This document shows, piece by piece, positions 47,434 through 56,019 of a stretch of 64,000 nt of DNA (positions are counted from its first letter, which is position 1; each line of letters begins with the position of its first letter). The translations under genes were made by a program, and so were the position numbers. Origin of the DNA: Prosthecobacter debontii (GTDB taxonomy: Bacteria > Verrucomicrobiota > Verrucomicrobiia > Verrucomicrobiales > Verrucomicrobiaceae); contig CAMBPV010000001.1 in the NCBI GenBank assembly GCA_945869695.1, forward strand, positions 1 to 64,000, in the 5' to 3' direction. The notes under the pieces were generated by a model. The model saw only the letters and a program-made list of their open reading frames with translations. It had not been told where the DNA came from and made no database searches.

Positions 47434-47460
47434 AGGCAAACGTTGGCCTCTTTCCCTTTC
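47432..47460 (+). terminator. Weak terminator after the ABC permease gene
   Basis: A 6-bp stem AGAGGC (47432-47437) / GCCTCT (47446-47451) is followed by TTTCCCTTTC. It overlaps the permease stop codon and has an imperfect T-run. Confidence 0.35.
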
Positions 47461-47479
47461 AGGCGAACCCCAATCCGGA

Positions 47480-48103
47480 TTAGGGTTTTACAGGGGAAGG
47501 AGCGGCTGCTGGAGCCGGAGCCGCAGCGGCTGGCTTTCCAGGCGCTGGCGTCGCGGGGGCTGGAGTAGAAACAGGAGCTGGAGCAGGCGGCGGAGTTGCG
47601 GGCTTCACATCTGCTTTAGCATCCGTTTTCACTTCTGGCTTCGCATCGGTTTTCTTGGCATCGGCAGGAGCAGCAGGCGTCGGTGCTGGAACGGGGACCG
47701 TCTTCGTTGCTGTCGCAGCGGGAGCCTCAGCAGGTTTGGCTCCTGGGGTTGCGGCAGGCACTGCCGGCGTAGCGGAAGCGGGCGCAGGCGTGACTGCCGC
47801 TGGAGGCGTGACTGCGGCTGGGGGAGGGGCTTCGAAAAGTTTCTTCGTATCGACTTTGCTCCGTTGAACTTTTGTGGTCAGGACCGCCAAGCAAAGCGTC
47901 AGGATGAAAAGGGCAGCGCCCAGGTAGCCCGTGAATTTTTGAAGGACGTTTGTTGTCTGAGCTCCGAACATTTGATCCGTGACTCCACCGCCGAAGGCAG
48001 CACCGAGACCCTCCTGGCGGGGACGTTGCATAAGTACGACGAGGACGAGAAGGAGGCAGACGATGACCTCAATCACTGTGAGAATTCCGATCAAAATGGA
48101 CAT
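47480..48103 (-). CDS. secG: Protein translocase subunit SecG with long Ala/Pro-rich tail
   Basis: 207 residues from ATG 48103; a TTG 12 bases upstream is less likely. The first 75 residues are SecG: two membrane helices (VIEVIVCLLLVLVVLMQRPRQEG and YLGAALFILTLCLAVLTTKV) and the conserved GLGAAFGGG loop. SecG assists SecYE/SecA protein export. The remaining 130 residues are Ala/Pro/Lys repeats (AAVTPPAAVTPAPAS, DAKKTDAKPEVKTDAKAD), far longer than the usual 70-110-residue protein. The gene lies just downstream of the TrmH-family methyltransferase and probably shares its transcript. Confidence 0.9.
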   Translation of the reverse strand: MSILIGILTVIEVIVCLLLVLVVLMQRPRQEGLGAAFGGGVTDQMFGAQTTNVLQKFTGYLGAALFILTLCLAVLTTKVQRSKVDTKKLFEAPPPAAVTPPAAVTPAPASATPAVPAATPGAKPAEAPAATATKTVPVPAPTPAAPADAKKTDAKPEVKTDAKADVKPATPPPAPAPVSTPAPATPAPGKPAAAAPAPAAAPSPVKP

Positions 48104-48147
48104 AAGGGCGCGCAATATGCCGGGACTCGGCTGATTGGCAAGAAGTT

Positions 48148-48726
48148 CTAACCTTTCACCCCTAACCCGTGCCGCTGGCGGACGGCCTCAAAGAGGCAAA
48201 CCCCGGTCGCCACGGATACATTGAGGCACTCGACTTTGCCAAACATGGGCACCATCGCCATGAAATCACAGCGCTCACCGGTCAATCTTCTCATGCCTGG
48301 CCCCTCGGCCCCCATGACAATGGCCATCGGGCCCTTGAGATCGATTTCATAAATACTCTGGGTGGCCTCATCACCCGTGCCGACGATCCAAATTCCAAGC
48401 TCCTTCAGTTTGTCCATGGCCCTGGCCAGATTGGTCACCCGCACGATGGGTAGCCTCTCGGCGGCCCCGCACGCCACCCGGCAGACCGTGTCGGTGATCG
48501 GCGCTGACTTGTCCTTCGGTAATATCACGAAAGATACTCCCGCTGCGTCGGCGGAGCGGAGGCAGGCGCCCAGATTGTGAGGGTCCTGCACACAGTCAAG
48601 GATCAACACAAGGGGCGATGGATTGGCCTCCACCAGCGAAGGGAGATCAGATTCTTCCAGAGAGCGAACTTGTGCCTTCGGGTCTGAATGCCGATTGGCG
48701 CGGGCGGTAGGTTGAGGGCGAGGCAT
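48148..48726 (-). CDS. TrmH/SpoU family RNA 2'-O-methyltransferase (RlmB-like)
   Basis: 192 residues from ATG 48726 ([13 protein letters not shown]). Three SpoU motifs are clear: [21 protein letters not shown] (motif 1 with the catalytic Asn/Arg), [13 protein letters not shown] (motif 2) and [23 protein letters not shown] (motif 3), which make the trefoil-knot SAM site. It transfers methyl to a ribose 2'-OH of rRNA or tRNA. The N-terminal substrate-binding domain of RlmB is nearly absent, so the exact target (23S G2251 or another) is open. It lies between a sigma factor terminator and secG, same strand. Confidence 0.87.
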   Translation of the reverse strand: MPRPQPTARANRHSDPKAQVRSLEESDLPSLVEANPSPLVLILDCVQDPHNLGACLRSADAAGVSFVILPKDKSAPITDTVCRVACGAAERLPIVRVTNLARAMDKLKELGIWIVGTGDEATQSIYEIDLKGPMAIVMGAEGPGMRRLTGERCDFMAMVPMFGKVECLNVSVATGVCLFEAVRQRHGLGVKG

Positions 48727-48734
48727 GGAGGAGG

Positions 48735-48772
48735 AGAAAAAAACGGCACATAAGCTTCCGCTCATGTGCCGT
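48735..48772 (-). terminator. Rho-independent terminator after the sigma factor gene
   Basis: On the minus strand a 9-bp stem ACGGCACAT / ATGTGCCGT (plus positions 48764-48772 and 48743-48751) with a 12-base loop is followed by seven T (plus 48735-48742). It lies 29 bases past the sigma factor stop. Confidence 0.92.
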
Positions 48773-48801
48773 AGATGAAAGCATTGATATCAAGAAAATG
48801 G

Positions 48802-49698
48802 CTAGTCGTCGGCTTCTTTGACTTTTTCCTTCTTCTTGCGTTTGCCGCCGGCATTGCGGAGCGCTTTCGGAATAGGATCCTCTTTCTTCTGCAAAGCACG
48901 ACGCAGCTTCCTCAGCGCGATGTTCTGCAACTGACGAATACGCTCGCGGGTCACACCGAATTCCTGACCCACTTCTTCCAGTGTCCGCGGCTTCTGGCCC
49001 ATCAGTCCGAAACGCGCATCAATGATCTTGCGCTCACGCTCATCCAGCACGGTCAAAAGACCATCGAGCTGGCTATGCATGTTCTTGTGACTCAGCAGGT
49101 CAAAGGGAGTCTGGGCGTTTTCATCGCCCACGATTTCGCCGAACTCAGTGCTATCATCTTCACTGATCGGCGCATCGAGAGACGCTGGACGCATCGAAGC
49201 AACCTTGAGCTGGGAAAGCTTGGCACGGTCGATTCCGATTTCTTCAGAAAGCTCATCGTCCGTGGGTTCCCTGCCCAGTTCTTCAGACATCGCCATGGCC
49301 ACGCGACGCATTTTACTGATCTTGTCCACCATGTGGACAGGAAGTCGGATGGTTTTGGACTGATTGGCCAAAGCGCGTTTGATGGACTGCTTGATCCACC
49401 ATGCTGCGTAGGTCGAGAGCTTGCCACCTTTGTTCGGGTCAAAGCGTTCCACTGCCTTCATCAGGCCGATGTTGCCTTCGGAGATCAGATCCAAGAGAGG
49501 CAATCCGTAGTTCGCATAATCCTGAGCGATCTTCACGACGAGGCGCAGGTTCGCGCGGATCATGTGAGAACGTGCCTCGGGGTCGCCACGCTTGATGCGC
49601 TCTGCCAGTTCGACTTCCTGATCAGGCGTGAGAAGATCGGTTTTGCCGATCTCTCGAAGATAAATTTTAATTCCGCCGTCTAGTTCCATATTGGACAT
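48802..49698 (-). CDS. RNA polymerase sigma-70 factor, RpoD/RpoS-like (group 1/2)
   Basis: 298 residues with regions 1.2 to 4.2 and no region 1.1. Region 1.2 has IKIYLREIGKTDLLTPDQEVELA. Region 2 has ANLRLVVKIAQDY, LLDLISEGNIGLMKAVERFDP and STYAAWWIKQSI. Region 3 has RLPVHMVDKISKMRR. Region 4 has LDERERKIIDARFGL and the helix-turn-helix TLEEVGQEFGVTRERIRQLQNIALRKLR. The C-terminus is a 15-residue basic/acidic tail (GGKRKKKEKVKEADD). The small size suggests a group 2 factor. No good SD is seen. Its own terminator follows; the upstream 400-base spacer must hold its promoter. Confidence 0.93.
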   Translation of the reverse strand: MSNMELDGGIKIYLREIGKTDLLTPDQEVELAERIKRGDPEARSHMIRANLRLVVKIAQDYANYGLPLLDLISEGNIGLMKAVERFDPNKGGKLSTYAAWWIKQSIKRALANQSKTIRLPVHMVDKISKMRRVAMAMSEELGREPTDDELSEEIGIDRAKLSQLKVASMRPASLDAPISEDDSTEFGEIVGDENAQTPFDLLSHKNMHSQLDGLLTVLDERERKIIDARFGLMGQKPRTLEEVGQEFGVTRERIRQLQNIALRKLRRALQKKEDPIPKALRNAGGKRKKKEKVKEADD

Positions 49699-50102
49699 TT
49701 AAAAATAGATACGCTTGAGGTATGAAGTTTATTGGACCTCGGAAGAAAATCCGGGTTCCAGTTGAAGTAACGTCGCCATGGTGGGTTTTGTGTGTGTGAT
49801 CCTCAGCAATTTCTCTGCCAAGCTCAATGCGGGATACACGGTGTTTCCACCTGAATGGACAAAGGGAGATAGCACAAAAAAAAGGGAATGCTACTGTTCA
49901 ACTCAAATTCTTCGGGTTCGTCAATTGAAAAAAGCGGAAAAGTCAACTTCCTCGTCAGCTTTTTTCAGGAAAAACGAGCCGTCAGACGACGCTTCCGCCG
50001 CCATCTGTCTATGCCCTTTTTGAAATCACCGTCGCAAAGACGGAGTTGGTTTCCCAACTCCGTCCCTCGATTATCTAGATTTCAGCAGCAAAAAGCGCTC
50101 GG
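49699..50102. other. Spacer between sigma factor and Gfo/Idh/MocA gene
   Basis: About 400 bases with no convincing gene. It should hold the promoter and leader of the sigma factor gene (minus strand) and the 3' region of the oxidoreductase gene. An 81-codon reading on the plus strand has no SD and an unlikely composition. No tRNA or riboswitch was recognised. Confidence 0.5.
50039..50064 (-). terminator. Hairpin downstream of the Gfo/Idh/MocA gene
   Basis: A perfect 11-bp stem GACGGAGTTGG (50039-50049) / CCAACTCCGTC (50054-50064) with a 4-base loop, 39 bases past the stop. On the minus strand it is followed only by TTTG, so it is a terminator with a short T-run or an mRNA-stabilising hairpin. 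Confidence 0.55.
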
Positions 50103-51656
50103 CTAAATTTCGGGCAACTTGAACTCTTCGACGTAGTTTTCAGTGGCCAGCGCATTCGCCTCGGCTGCGAATTCACCGGTGAACTTTTCGGCCACCGGAT
50201 CAAATTCGAGCCATGGGCCCGCATTAATCTTGTCCACATTCAGGTCGATTTTGTTATCCACGAGGTTCTGCACGAAGTGCTCGTAGGTTTCGAGACCCGC
50301 CTTGTCGTTCTTGATGCGCTCCCTGACCTCATCGACGCCCGTCGCTTTGCCGAGGCGATATGAAATGTTGGCCAGATGTGCCAGTGACGCCGCATGGAAG
50401 CCGTGGGAGACGTGAAGGTTAGGATTGATCAGCTTTCCTGCCCTCACCGAGTTGATGAAGTTCAACATGTGGTCAGAGCCGTCGTTGAAGTTATCGAACT
50501 TCGTGATGGTCTTGCCCTCAAGGTCATAGGCCTTGGACTCGATGATGTAACCGCCTTCGCAGTGAATGACATTACCGACACGAGCCGCACCGGTCTTGCC
50601 ATTGACCCGGTAAACAGGCTCCAGCTTCCAGTCCATATCCTTCAGCGGCAGGCCGCGATTATCAAAAAGCAGCGGTGCTGGCTGATAATCCCAGAATGCG
50701 AGTTGGTTATTGGCAGTCTCACCGTCATCCTTGTTACCCCAGCGTCCACCGAGGCTCATCACGCGTTTGGGCAGCAACTCAGGATCTCCCAGCGCCCAGC
50801 GACCCACGTCGGTCTGGTGCGGCCCTTGGTTTCCAATGTCGCCATTGCCGAAGGCCCACTGCCAGTGCCAGTCATAGTGGAACTGAGTGCGGCTCACGGG
50901 TGCGATACCGCGAGGTCCCGCCCATAGCTTGTAATCTGTATCCACTTCCTGCGGCGCACCCTTGGGGTCGGTCTTCACATTCCGGAGATCATGGAAGGTT
51001 CCTTTGATCACGCCATCCTTGGCTTCGACTGGCGCGTCGACTTTGCCGATGGGCTCACGCTTTTTGAAATTGATGCCACGGGAAAGTGTCACCTTGCCAA
51101 TGTGACCTTCCTTCACCCAAGCCATGGCCGCAGCCCAGCCAGGGCTGGACCTGCGCTGCATGCCGTGCTGGACCACGATGCCCTTCTTAGCCACCTTCTC
51201 GGCTGCGTTCAGCAGTTGGCGACCTTCCCAGATGTTGTGGCAAACGGGCTTCTCGACATACACATGTTTACCATGCTGCATTGCCGTCATGGCGATGAGC
51301 GTGTGAGTGTGATTGGGCGTCGCGATGGTGACGGCATCCACTTCAGGATCGAGCATGAGCTTCCGATAATCAGTATACGCGGTAACTGTGTTGCCTTTCT
51401 TTGCCTGACTCGCGAGACCCTTCTGGAGCACGATATTGTCCACGTCACAGAGGGCAACGATGCGCACGCCAGGAATCTCCTCGAGGCTCTTGATGTGCCC
51501 TGCCCCGCGTCCGTTAAAACCGATGACCGCGACACGAATGTCACCATTGGCACCGGTGGGAGCAGCCCAAGTCGGAAGTGCGGCCAAGCCTGTGGCACCG
51601 GCGAGAGATGTGCGGATGAAATGACGACGACTGGTTTGGGTGGATGGAGGCTGCAT
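50103..51656 (-). CDS. Gfo/Idh/MocA family oxidoreductase, Tat-exported
   Basis: 517 residues with a twin-arginine signal (SRRHFIRTSLAGATGLAALPTWA). The Rossmann segment reads VAVIGFNGRGAGHIKSL, the family motif EKPVCHN (EKP, with Lys as catalytic candidate) is at about residue 135, and TPNHTHTLIAMTAMQHGKHVYV precedes it. These NAD(P)-dependent enzymes oxidise or reduce sugars and inositols. The Tat-exported, cofactor-carrying subtype is very common in Planctomycetes and Verrucomicrobia and fits glycan degradation. It stands between spacers and is probably monocistronic. Confidence 0.93.
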   Translation of the reverse strand: MQPPSTQTSRRHFIRTSLAGATGLAALPTWAAPTGANGDIRVAVIGFNGRGAGHIKSLEEIPGVRIVALCDVDNIVLQKGLASQAKKGNTVTAYTDYRKLMLDPEVDAVTIATPNHTHTLIAMTAMQHGKHVYVEKPVCHNIWEGRQLLNAAEKVAKKGIVVQHGMQRRSSPGWAAAMAWVKEGHIGKVTLSRGINFKKREPIGKVDAPVEAKDGVIKGTFHDLRNVKTDPKGAPQEVDTDYKLWAGPRGIAPVSRTQFHYDWHWQWAFGNGDIGNQGPHQTDVGRWALGDPELLPKRVMSLGGRWGNKDDGETANNQLAFWDYQPAPLLFDNRGLPLKDMDWKLEPVYRVNGKTGAARVGNVIHCEGGYIIESKAYDLEGKTITKFDNFNDGSDHMLNFINSVRAGKLINPNLHVSHGFHAASLAHLANISYRLGKATGVDEVRERIKNDKAGLETYEHFVQNLVDNKIDLNVDKINAGPWLEFDPVAEKFTGEFAAEANALATENYVEEFKLPEI

Positions 51657-51770
51657 GTGGATGGATGAAGTTAAAAAACCAACACTGAATAGTTGAATTG
51701 ATACCGAAGATTATCGAAAACGGATGTCCCAAGGCAATCTTTCGTTTCGAAAAATCGCACCCGGATCGCA

Positions 51771-52970
51771 CTAGTTTACCACCCTTTGCACAGTTCCGTT
51801 CCAATCAAGAACAAGAATCTCGCCCTGAGCATCCTCGCAAAAGGCAGTGGGCTTGATCAAAACGGCGGGCTTCTTTTTGGGGTCTGATGGCGGGGTCTGA
51901 GGACTGGTGTAGAGCAACTCGTTCGACAAGACTTTGCCCTCGTCAGAAACCTTCAGAGCCCAAATTTTCCCAATCACAAAATCACCGTAAATGTAAGCAC
52001 CCTTCCGCTCAGGGAATCGAGCACCGCGATAAACAAAGCCCCCGGTGATGCTCAAGCCTTCGCCGTGATTGTATTCAAAAATGGGGTCAATAAACTTGAC
52101 CCCTTCCGGTGCCGCATCCGTCCGAAGAGGGAACTGCCTGGCGCCCTCGCGGAAGCTCCAACCGTAGTTGCCACCGTTCTGGATCCAATTGATCTCCTCC
52201 CACAAATCTTGACCGACATCCGCGCACCAAAGACGTCCTTTTTCATCAAAACTCAGACCCCATGGATTGCGAATTCCACTCGCATAAATCTGAGGCTGCG
52301 CATTCACGCCATTGGCATAAGGATTGTCCGCCGGGATTCCGTAAGCATGGCGAAATTCACGGGAGTTCACGTCGATGCGCAGAATTTTACCATTGAGCGA
52401 GGCATTGTTATTCGCCATGCGAAGTTCGTCATTTCGCTTCGAATTGTCGCCAGTGCCGACATAAAGGAATCCGTCCTGCCCAAACACAATGTTACCGCCG
52501 TGATGGTTCCAATTCACCAAGGGCATTTCGAGCAGCACACGTTCAGAAGCCATGTCTGCTTTGTCAGGATCGCTGCCGGAAACTTTCAATTCGCTAATGA
52601 CCTTCCGCTTCGGCTTTTGCTGGGTATAAGACAGATAGAATAGCCCGTTTTCACGAAACTTGGGATGGAAGGCCAAGCCGTTAATTCCCTCTTCAAACAA
52701 GCCGTCCTTCGCTTCCATCTCGCGGGTGGAGAAGTCTAAAAAAGTTTTCGCCTCCGCGCTCGTGTCCTCTTTGGGCAAGATCAAAATCTTGCCGCGCTGA
52801 AGTGCCAGAAATTGGCGTTGACTCCCATCATCGGGGATCACCACAGCGATTGGCCGATCCGTCACCAAACCCGCAAAGGCTCGGGTAAGTTTGACTCGAT
52901 CCGGTTGCTGGCCGAAAGAGAGTGAAGCAAAGAGGACAGAGGCAAAAGCCAGTTTGGACGTGATCGACAT
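51771..52970 (-). CDS. PQQ-dependent sugar dehydrogenase-like (glucose/sorbosone dehydrogenase family)
   Basis: 399 residues from ATG 52970, which begins a signal peptide (MSITSKLAFASVLFASLSFGQ); upstream in-frame codons run into the divergent gene. The six-bladed propeller shows the family hallmarks: GINGLAFHPKFRENGLFYLSYT, NHHGGNIVFGQDGFLYVGTGDN (His-His and Gly-rich blade), NGKILRIDV, ASGIRNPWGLSFD, WCADVGQDLWEEIN, and NYGWSFREG. Family members oxidise aldoses in the periplasm with PQQ. Without PQQ-binding residues confirmed, activity is not certain. It is divergent from a PVC cytochrome gene that could accept the electrons. Confidence 0.87.
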   Translation of the reverse strand: MSITSKLAFASVLFASLSFGQQPDRVKLTRAFAGLVTDRPIAVVIPDDGSQRQFLALQRGKILILPKEDTSAEAKTFLDFSTREMEAKDGLFEEGINGLAFHPKFRENGLFYLSYTQQKPKRKVISELKVSGSDPDKADMASERVLLEMPLVNWNHHGGNIVFGQDGFLYVGTGDNSKRNDELRMANNNASLNGKILRIDVNSREFRHAYGIPADNPYANGVNAQPQIYASGIRNPWGLSFDEKGRLWCADVGQDLWEEINWIQNGGNYGWSFREGARQFPLRTDAAPEGVKFIDPIFEYNHGEGLSITGGFVYRGARFPERKGAYIYGDFVIGKIWALKVSDEGKVLSNELLYTSPQTPPSDPKKKPAVLIKPTAFCEDAQGEILVLDWNGTVQRVVN

Positions 52971-52997
52971 GGTTGGAAGGAGTGCGGGTGTGAATTG

Positions 52998-53007
52998 GCC
53001 TATAGGC
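52998..53007. promoter_or_regulatory. 10-bp palindrome in the divergent sugar dehydrogenase/cytochrome spacer
   Basis: GCCTATAGGC is a perfect palindrome in the middle of an 88-base divergent intergenic region. It shares its GCCTATA core with the arms of the 54-bp repeats near 37927 and 39417. It may be an operator; chance cannot be excluded. Confidence 0.3.
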
Positions 53008-53058
53008 TCGTTTACCAACGACGCAAGAAGCCACTCTTTGCCAAAGTAATTTAGATTC

Positions 53059-56019
53059 ATGCGCGTCCCTCTTGCTCTTCTAGTCCTTTCCCTCCCAGGC
53101 TTTGGCCAAATTGGCCCAGCTGGAAATGACGCCGTCAAAAAGATCATGGAGACCCGTCCCGGACGCGGCGTCATGCGCGATGACACACCGCCCACCGCGC
53201 CGCAGGACGCGGTGAAGCTCTTTAAAACTCGCAGCGATGTCGCGATCGACCTCATGGCGCATGAACCGGTCGTCGAGCAGCCGCTTTATGTGAGCTGGGA
53301 CTCGAAAGGCCGCATGTGGGTCACGCAGTATCGCCAGTATCAGTTTCCCGCCGGATTGAAGATCGTCAGCTACGACCAGCATCTCCGGGCGAAGTTCGAC
53401 AAGGTGCCGCTCCCGCCACCTCGCGGCGAAAAAGGCGCCGATAAGATCACCGTCTTCGAAGACACGGATGGCGACGGCTTTTACGACAAGCACGAAGACG
53501 TCATCACCGGCCTGAATATCGCCAGTGCTGCGCTGCATGGCATGGGCCGCATCTGGGTGCTCAATCCGCCTTACCTCCTGAGCTATCCCGATGCCGACTT
53601 CGATGCCAAACCGGATGCCGACCCCGAGGTCGAGCTCAGCGGCTTCGGCCTCGAAGACACCCACAGCGTCGCCACTAGCCTGCAATGGGGCATGGATGGC
53701 TGGCTTTACGGCGCGAATGGCAGCACCACCACCGGCAATGTCAGCAGCGCCAACACCAAGAACGTCAAATGGGAAGGTCAGTGCATCTGGCGCTACCATC
53801 CGAAAAAGAAGACTTTTGAAATTTACGCCGAAGGCGGCGGCAATACCTTCAGCCTCGACTTCGACAGCAAAGGCCGCCTGTTTTCCGGCACGAACGGTGC
53901 CACTCGCGGCATGCACTACGAGCAAGGCAGCTACGGCATCAAAGGTTGGGGCAAACACGGCCCACTCACCAATCCGTATGCCTTTGGCTGGTTCGAGCAC
54001 ATGAAGCATGAGGGCGACAACAAACGCTTCCCGCAAGCCTTCACCGTCTATGAAGGCGGTCTGCTCGGCAGCGCCTACGAGGGCAAAATCATCGCCCCGA
54101 ACGCCCTGCACAACCTCGTCTATGTCAGCGAGCGCCTCCCCGACGGCTCCACCTTCCGCACCAAGGATGAGGAGCAACTCATCACCACCCCCGACCGCTG
54201 GTTCCGTCCGGTCTGGGCTGGCGTCGGCCCCGATGGCGGCTTCTACATGGCCGATTGGTATGACACGAGACTCAGCCACGTCAGCCCCGTCGATGACTGG
54301 CACAAAACCAGCGGCCGCATCTACCGAGTGCGTCCCGCGAGTGGTGCGCCAAAGCTGAAGCCCTTCGATTTGAGCAAAGCGAGTGGTGAGGAGCTGCTCG
54401 GTTACCTGAGCCATCCGAATGAATGGTTCAGGAAGCAGGCGGTGCTGGAGATCGGGTGGCGTAACCTCCAAGACCTCGCCCCTAAACTCTCCCAGTCACT
54501 TGGATCACTGGAGTCCCTTTGGTCCCTTGATGCGCTCGGAGCCGTCAAAGAGCTTCCAATCACCTCAAACGATCCCTACATTCGCCGCTGGGCTTGGAGG
54601 ATGGCCGGAGAGAGGCAAATCCTACCACCTCTCGGCGAAGAAAAGCATCTGGAAGTCTGTGCTCAAATCCTCGCCTCAGCCAAGAAACTGCCGAGTGCAG
54701 GCGCTCTCGCTCTTCTGCGAGCTGGCGACATTGAAGACATCAGCGGCCACCTCCCGCTCCTCGCTTGGTGGGCACTCGAATCAAAGGCTGAAAAGGAACG
54801 CGGAGCCGTTTTCACTTTCCTCAAAGCCGATCCCGCCTTCCTCCAAACCAAACTCTTCCGTGATCACCTCGCCGAAAAGCTCGCGAAACGCTACGCGCTG
54901 GCTGGGGGCGAAGAAAACCTCAACTCCTGCGCCGACTTGCTCGCTCTCACGAACGACGAAGCCCTGCGCGGCAAGTTCATCGCAGGCATCGCCTCCGCCT
55001 TTGAAGGCGCGGAGATGCCGAAACTGCCGGATTCTCTCACCAAGGCCCTCAACGGCTACATGGCGAAACAAAGCGGTGGCGACCTCACACTGGCCTTGCG
55101 CAGCGGAAACGCCGACGCACTCGCCAAAGCCCTCAAACTGCTTTCCGATACCAAAGCGACCAACACCGCCCGCATCGCCATCGCGAAGACGTTGGCGGAA
55201 CTCGGCAAGCAAGAGGCGGTGATGCCCATGGTGGCCCTTTTGAAGTCCAGCGCGGCTCCGAGCCTCAAACGCGGCATGTTGCAGGCGGCGGCTAAATTCG
55301 ACGACAAACGCCTCCCCGAAGCCCTGCTGCTCGGCTGGGAAGGCCAAATCGCGGGCGACAAGGCCCTGCGCGAGGACGCCCTCCGCGTCATGGCCGGTCG
55401 CAAAGAATGGGCGCAGATCCTCATGAATTTCGTCAACGAGTGGAAAGTGCCCGCGAAGCATTTCACCACCGACATCGTCCGCCAGCTCAGCCTGCACAAA
55501 GATTCCGACATCGACGCCGCCATCGATAAGCACTGGAAAGGCCTGCTCGCCACCGGTCCCACCAAGGCGAAGAAAATAGAAGCCGAGCGCATTAAGGCCG
55601 TGCTCAAAACCGGCCTCGGCGATGCCGCCAAGGGCAAATTACAGTTCACCGCCCGCTGTTTCATCTGCCACAAGCTCTTCGGCGAAGGCGGCACCATCGG
55701 CCCTGAGCTCACCGGCTACGACCGCGCCAACGTGGACTTCTGGCTCGACAACCTCTTCAATCCGAGTATGGAAATCCGCGAAGGCTTCGGAGCCTACATC
55801 GTGAAAACCAAAAGCGGCCAGTTCCTCACCGGACTCATCGACGCTCAGGACGCCAACGGCATCGTCATTAAAGACATGGCCAACAACAAAACGGCCGTGA
55901 AGCAGATCGACATCGAGAAAATGGAGGCATCACCGATCTCCCTTATGCCTGAAGGCATGACCGCCGGGATGAGCGATGCGGATATGAAGGACTTCTTCAG
56001 TTACCTGATGAAAAAGTAG
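53059..56019 (+). CDS. PVC-type propeller/HEAT/c-heme protein (membrane-bound dehydrogenase-like)
   Basis: 986 residues with a signal peptide (1-16). A propeller (about 50-430) has VAIDLMAHEPVVEQPLYVSWDSKGRMWVTQY, an EDTDGDGFYDKHEDV Ca-binding-like loop, SLQWGMDGWLYGANG, and RWFRPVWAGVGPDGGFYMADWYD. A helical HEAT-like region (about 440-850) and a C-terminal heme domain of the Pirellula/Verrucomicrobium type follow: CFICH (867-871), then GGTIGPELTGYDRANVDFWLDNLFNPSMEIREGF and LMPEGMTAGMSD. These proteins are believed to oxidise sugars or alcohols in the periplasm and pass electrons to the heme; the substrate is unknown. It has the same C-terminal half as the 32486-37819 fusion and is divergent from a PQQ-type dehydrogenase. 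Confidence 0.92.
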   Translation: MRVPLALLVLSLPGFGQIGPAGNDAVKKIMETRPGRGVMRDDTPPTAPQDAVKLFKTRSDVAIDLMAHEPVVEQPLYVSWDSKGRMWVTQYRQYQFPAGLKIVSYDQHLRAKFDKVPLPPPRGEKGADKITVFEDTDGDGFYDKHEDVITGLNIASAALHGMGRIWVLNPPYLLSYPDADFDAKPDADPEVELSGFGLEDTHSVATSLQWGMDGWLYGANGSTTTGNVSSANTKNVKWEGQCIWRYHPKKKTFEIYAEGGGNTFSLDFDSKGRLFSGTNGATRGMHYEQGSYGIKGWGKHGPLTNPYAFGWFEHMKHEGDNKRFPQAFTVYEGGLLGSAYEGKIIAPNALHNLVYVSERLPDGSTFRTKDEEQLITTPDRWFRPVWAGVGPDGGFYMADWYDTRLSHVSPVDDWHKTSGRIYRVRPASGAPKLKPFDLSKASGEELLGYLSHPNEWFRKQAVLEIGWRNLQDLAPKLSQSLGSLESLWSLDALGAVKELPITSNDPYIRRWAWRMAGERQILPPLGEEKHLEVCAQILASAKKLPSAGALALLRAGDIEDISGHLPLLAWWALESKAEKERGAVFTFLKADPAFLQTKLFRDHLAEKLAKRYALAGGEENLNSCADLLALTNDEALRGKFIAGIASAFEGAEMPKLPDSLTKALNGYMAKQSGGDLTLALRSGNADALAKALKLLSDTKATNTARIAIAKTLAELGKQEAVMPMVALLKSSAAPSLKRGMLQAAAKFDDKRLPEALLLGWEGQIAGDKALREDALRVMAGRKEWAQILMNFVNEWKVPAKHFTTDIVRQLSLHKDSDIDAAIDKHWKGLLATGPTKAKKIEAERIKAVLKTGLGDAAKGKLQFTARCFICHKLFGEGGTIGPELTGYDRANVDFWLDNLFNPSMEIREGFGAYIVKTKSGQFLTGLIDAQDANGIVIKDMANNKTAVKQIDIEKMEASPISLMPEGMTAGMSDADMKDFFSYLMKK

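Noticed and set aside
47411-48151. 246-codon Arg/Gly/Ser-rich plus-strand frame
   Set aside because: Shadow of the Ala/Pro-rich SecG tail; composition is an artefact of the repeat.
49778-50023. 81-codon plus-strand frame in the sigma factor spacer
   Set aside because: No SD, no recognisable domain, unusual composition and no neighbours in the same direction.
53080-54471. 463-codon open frame on the minus strand
   Set aside because: Antisense to the PVC cytochrome gene with its intact propeller and heme motifs; a product of third-position G+C.
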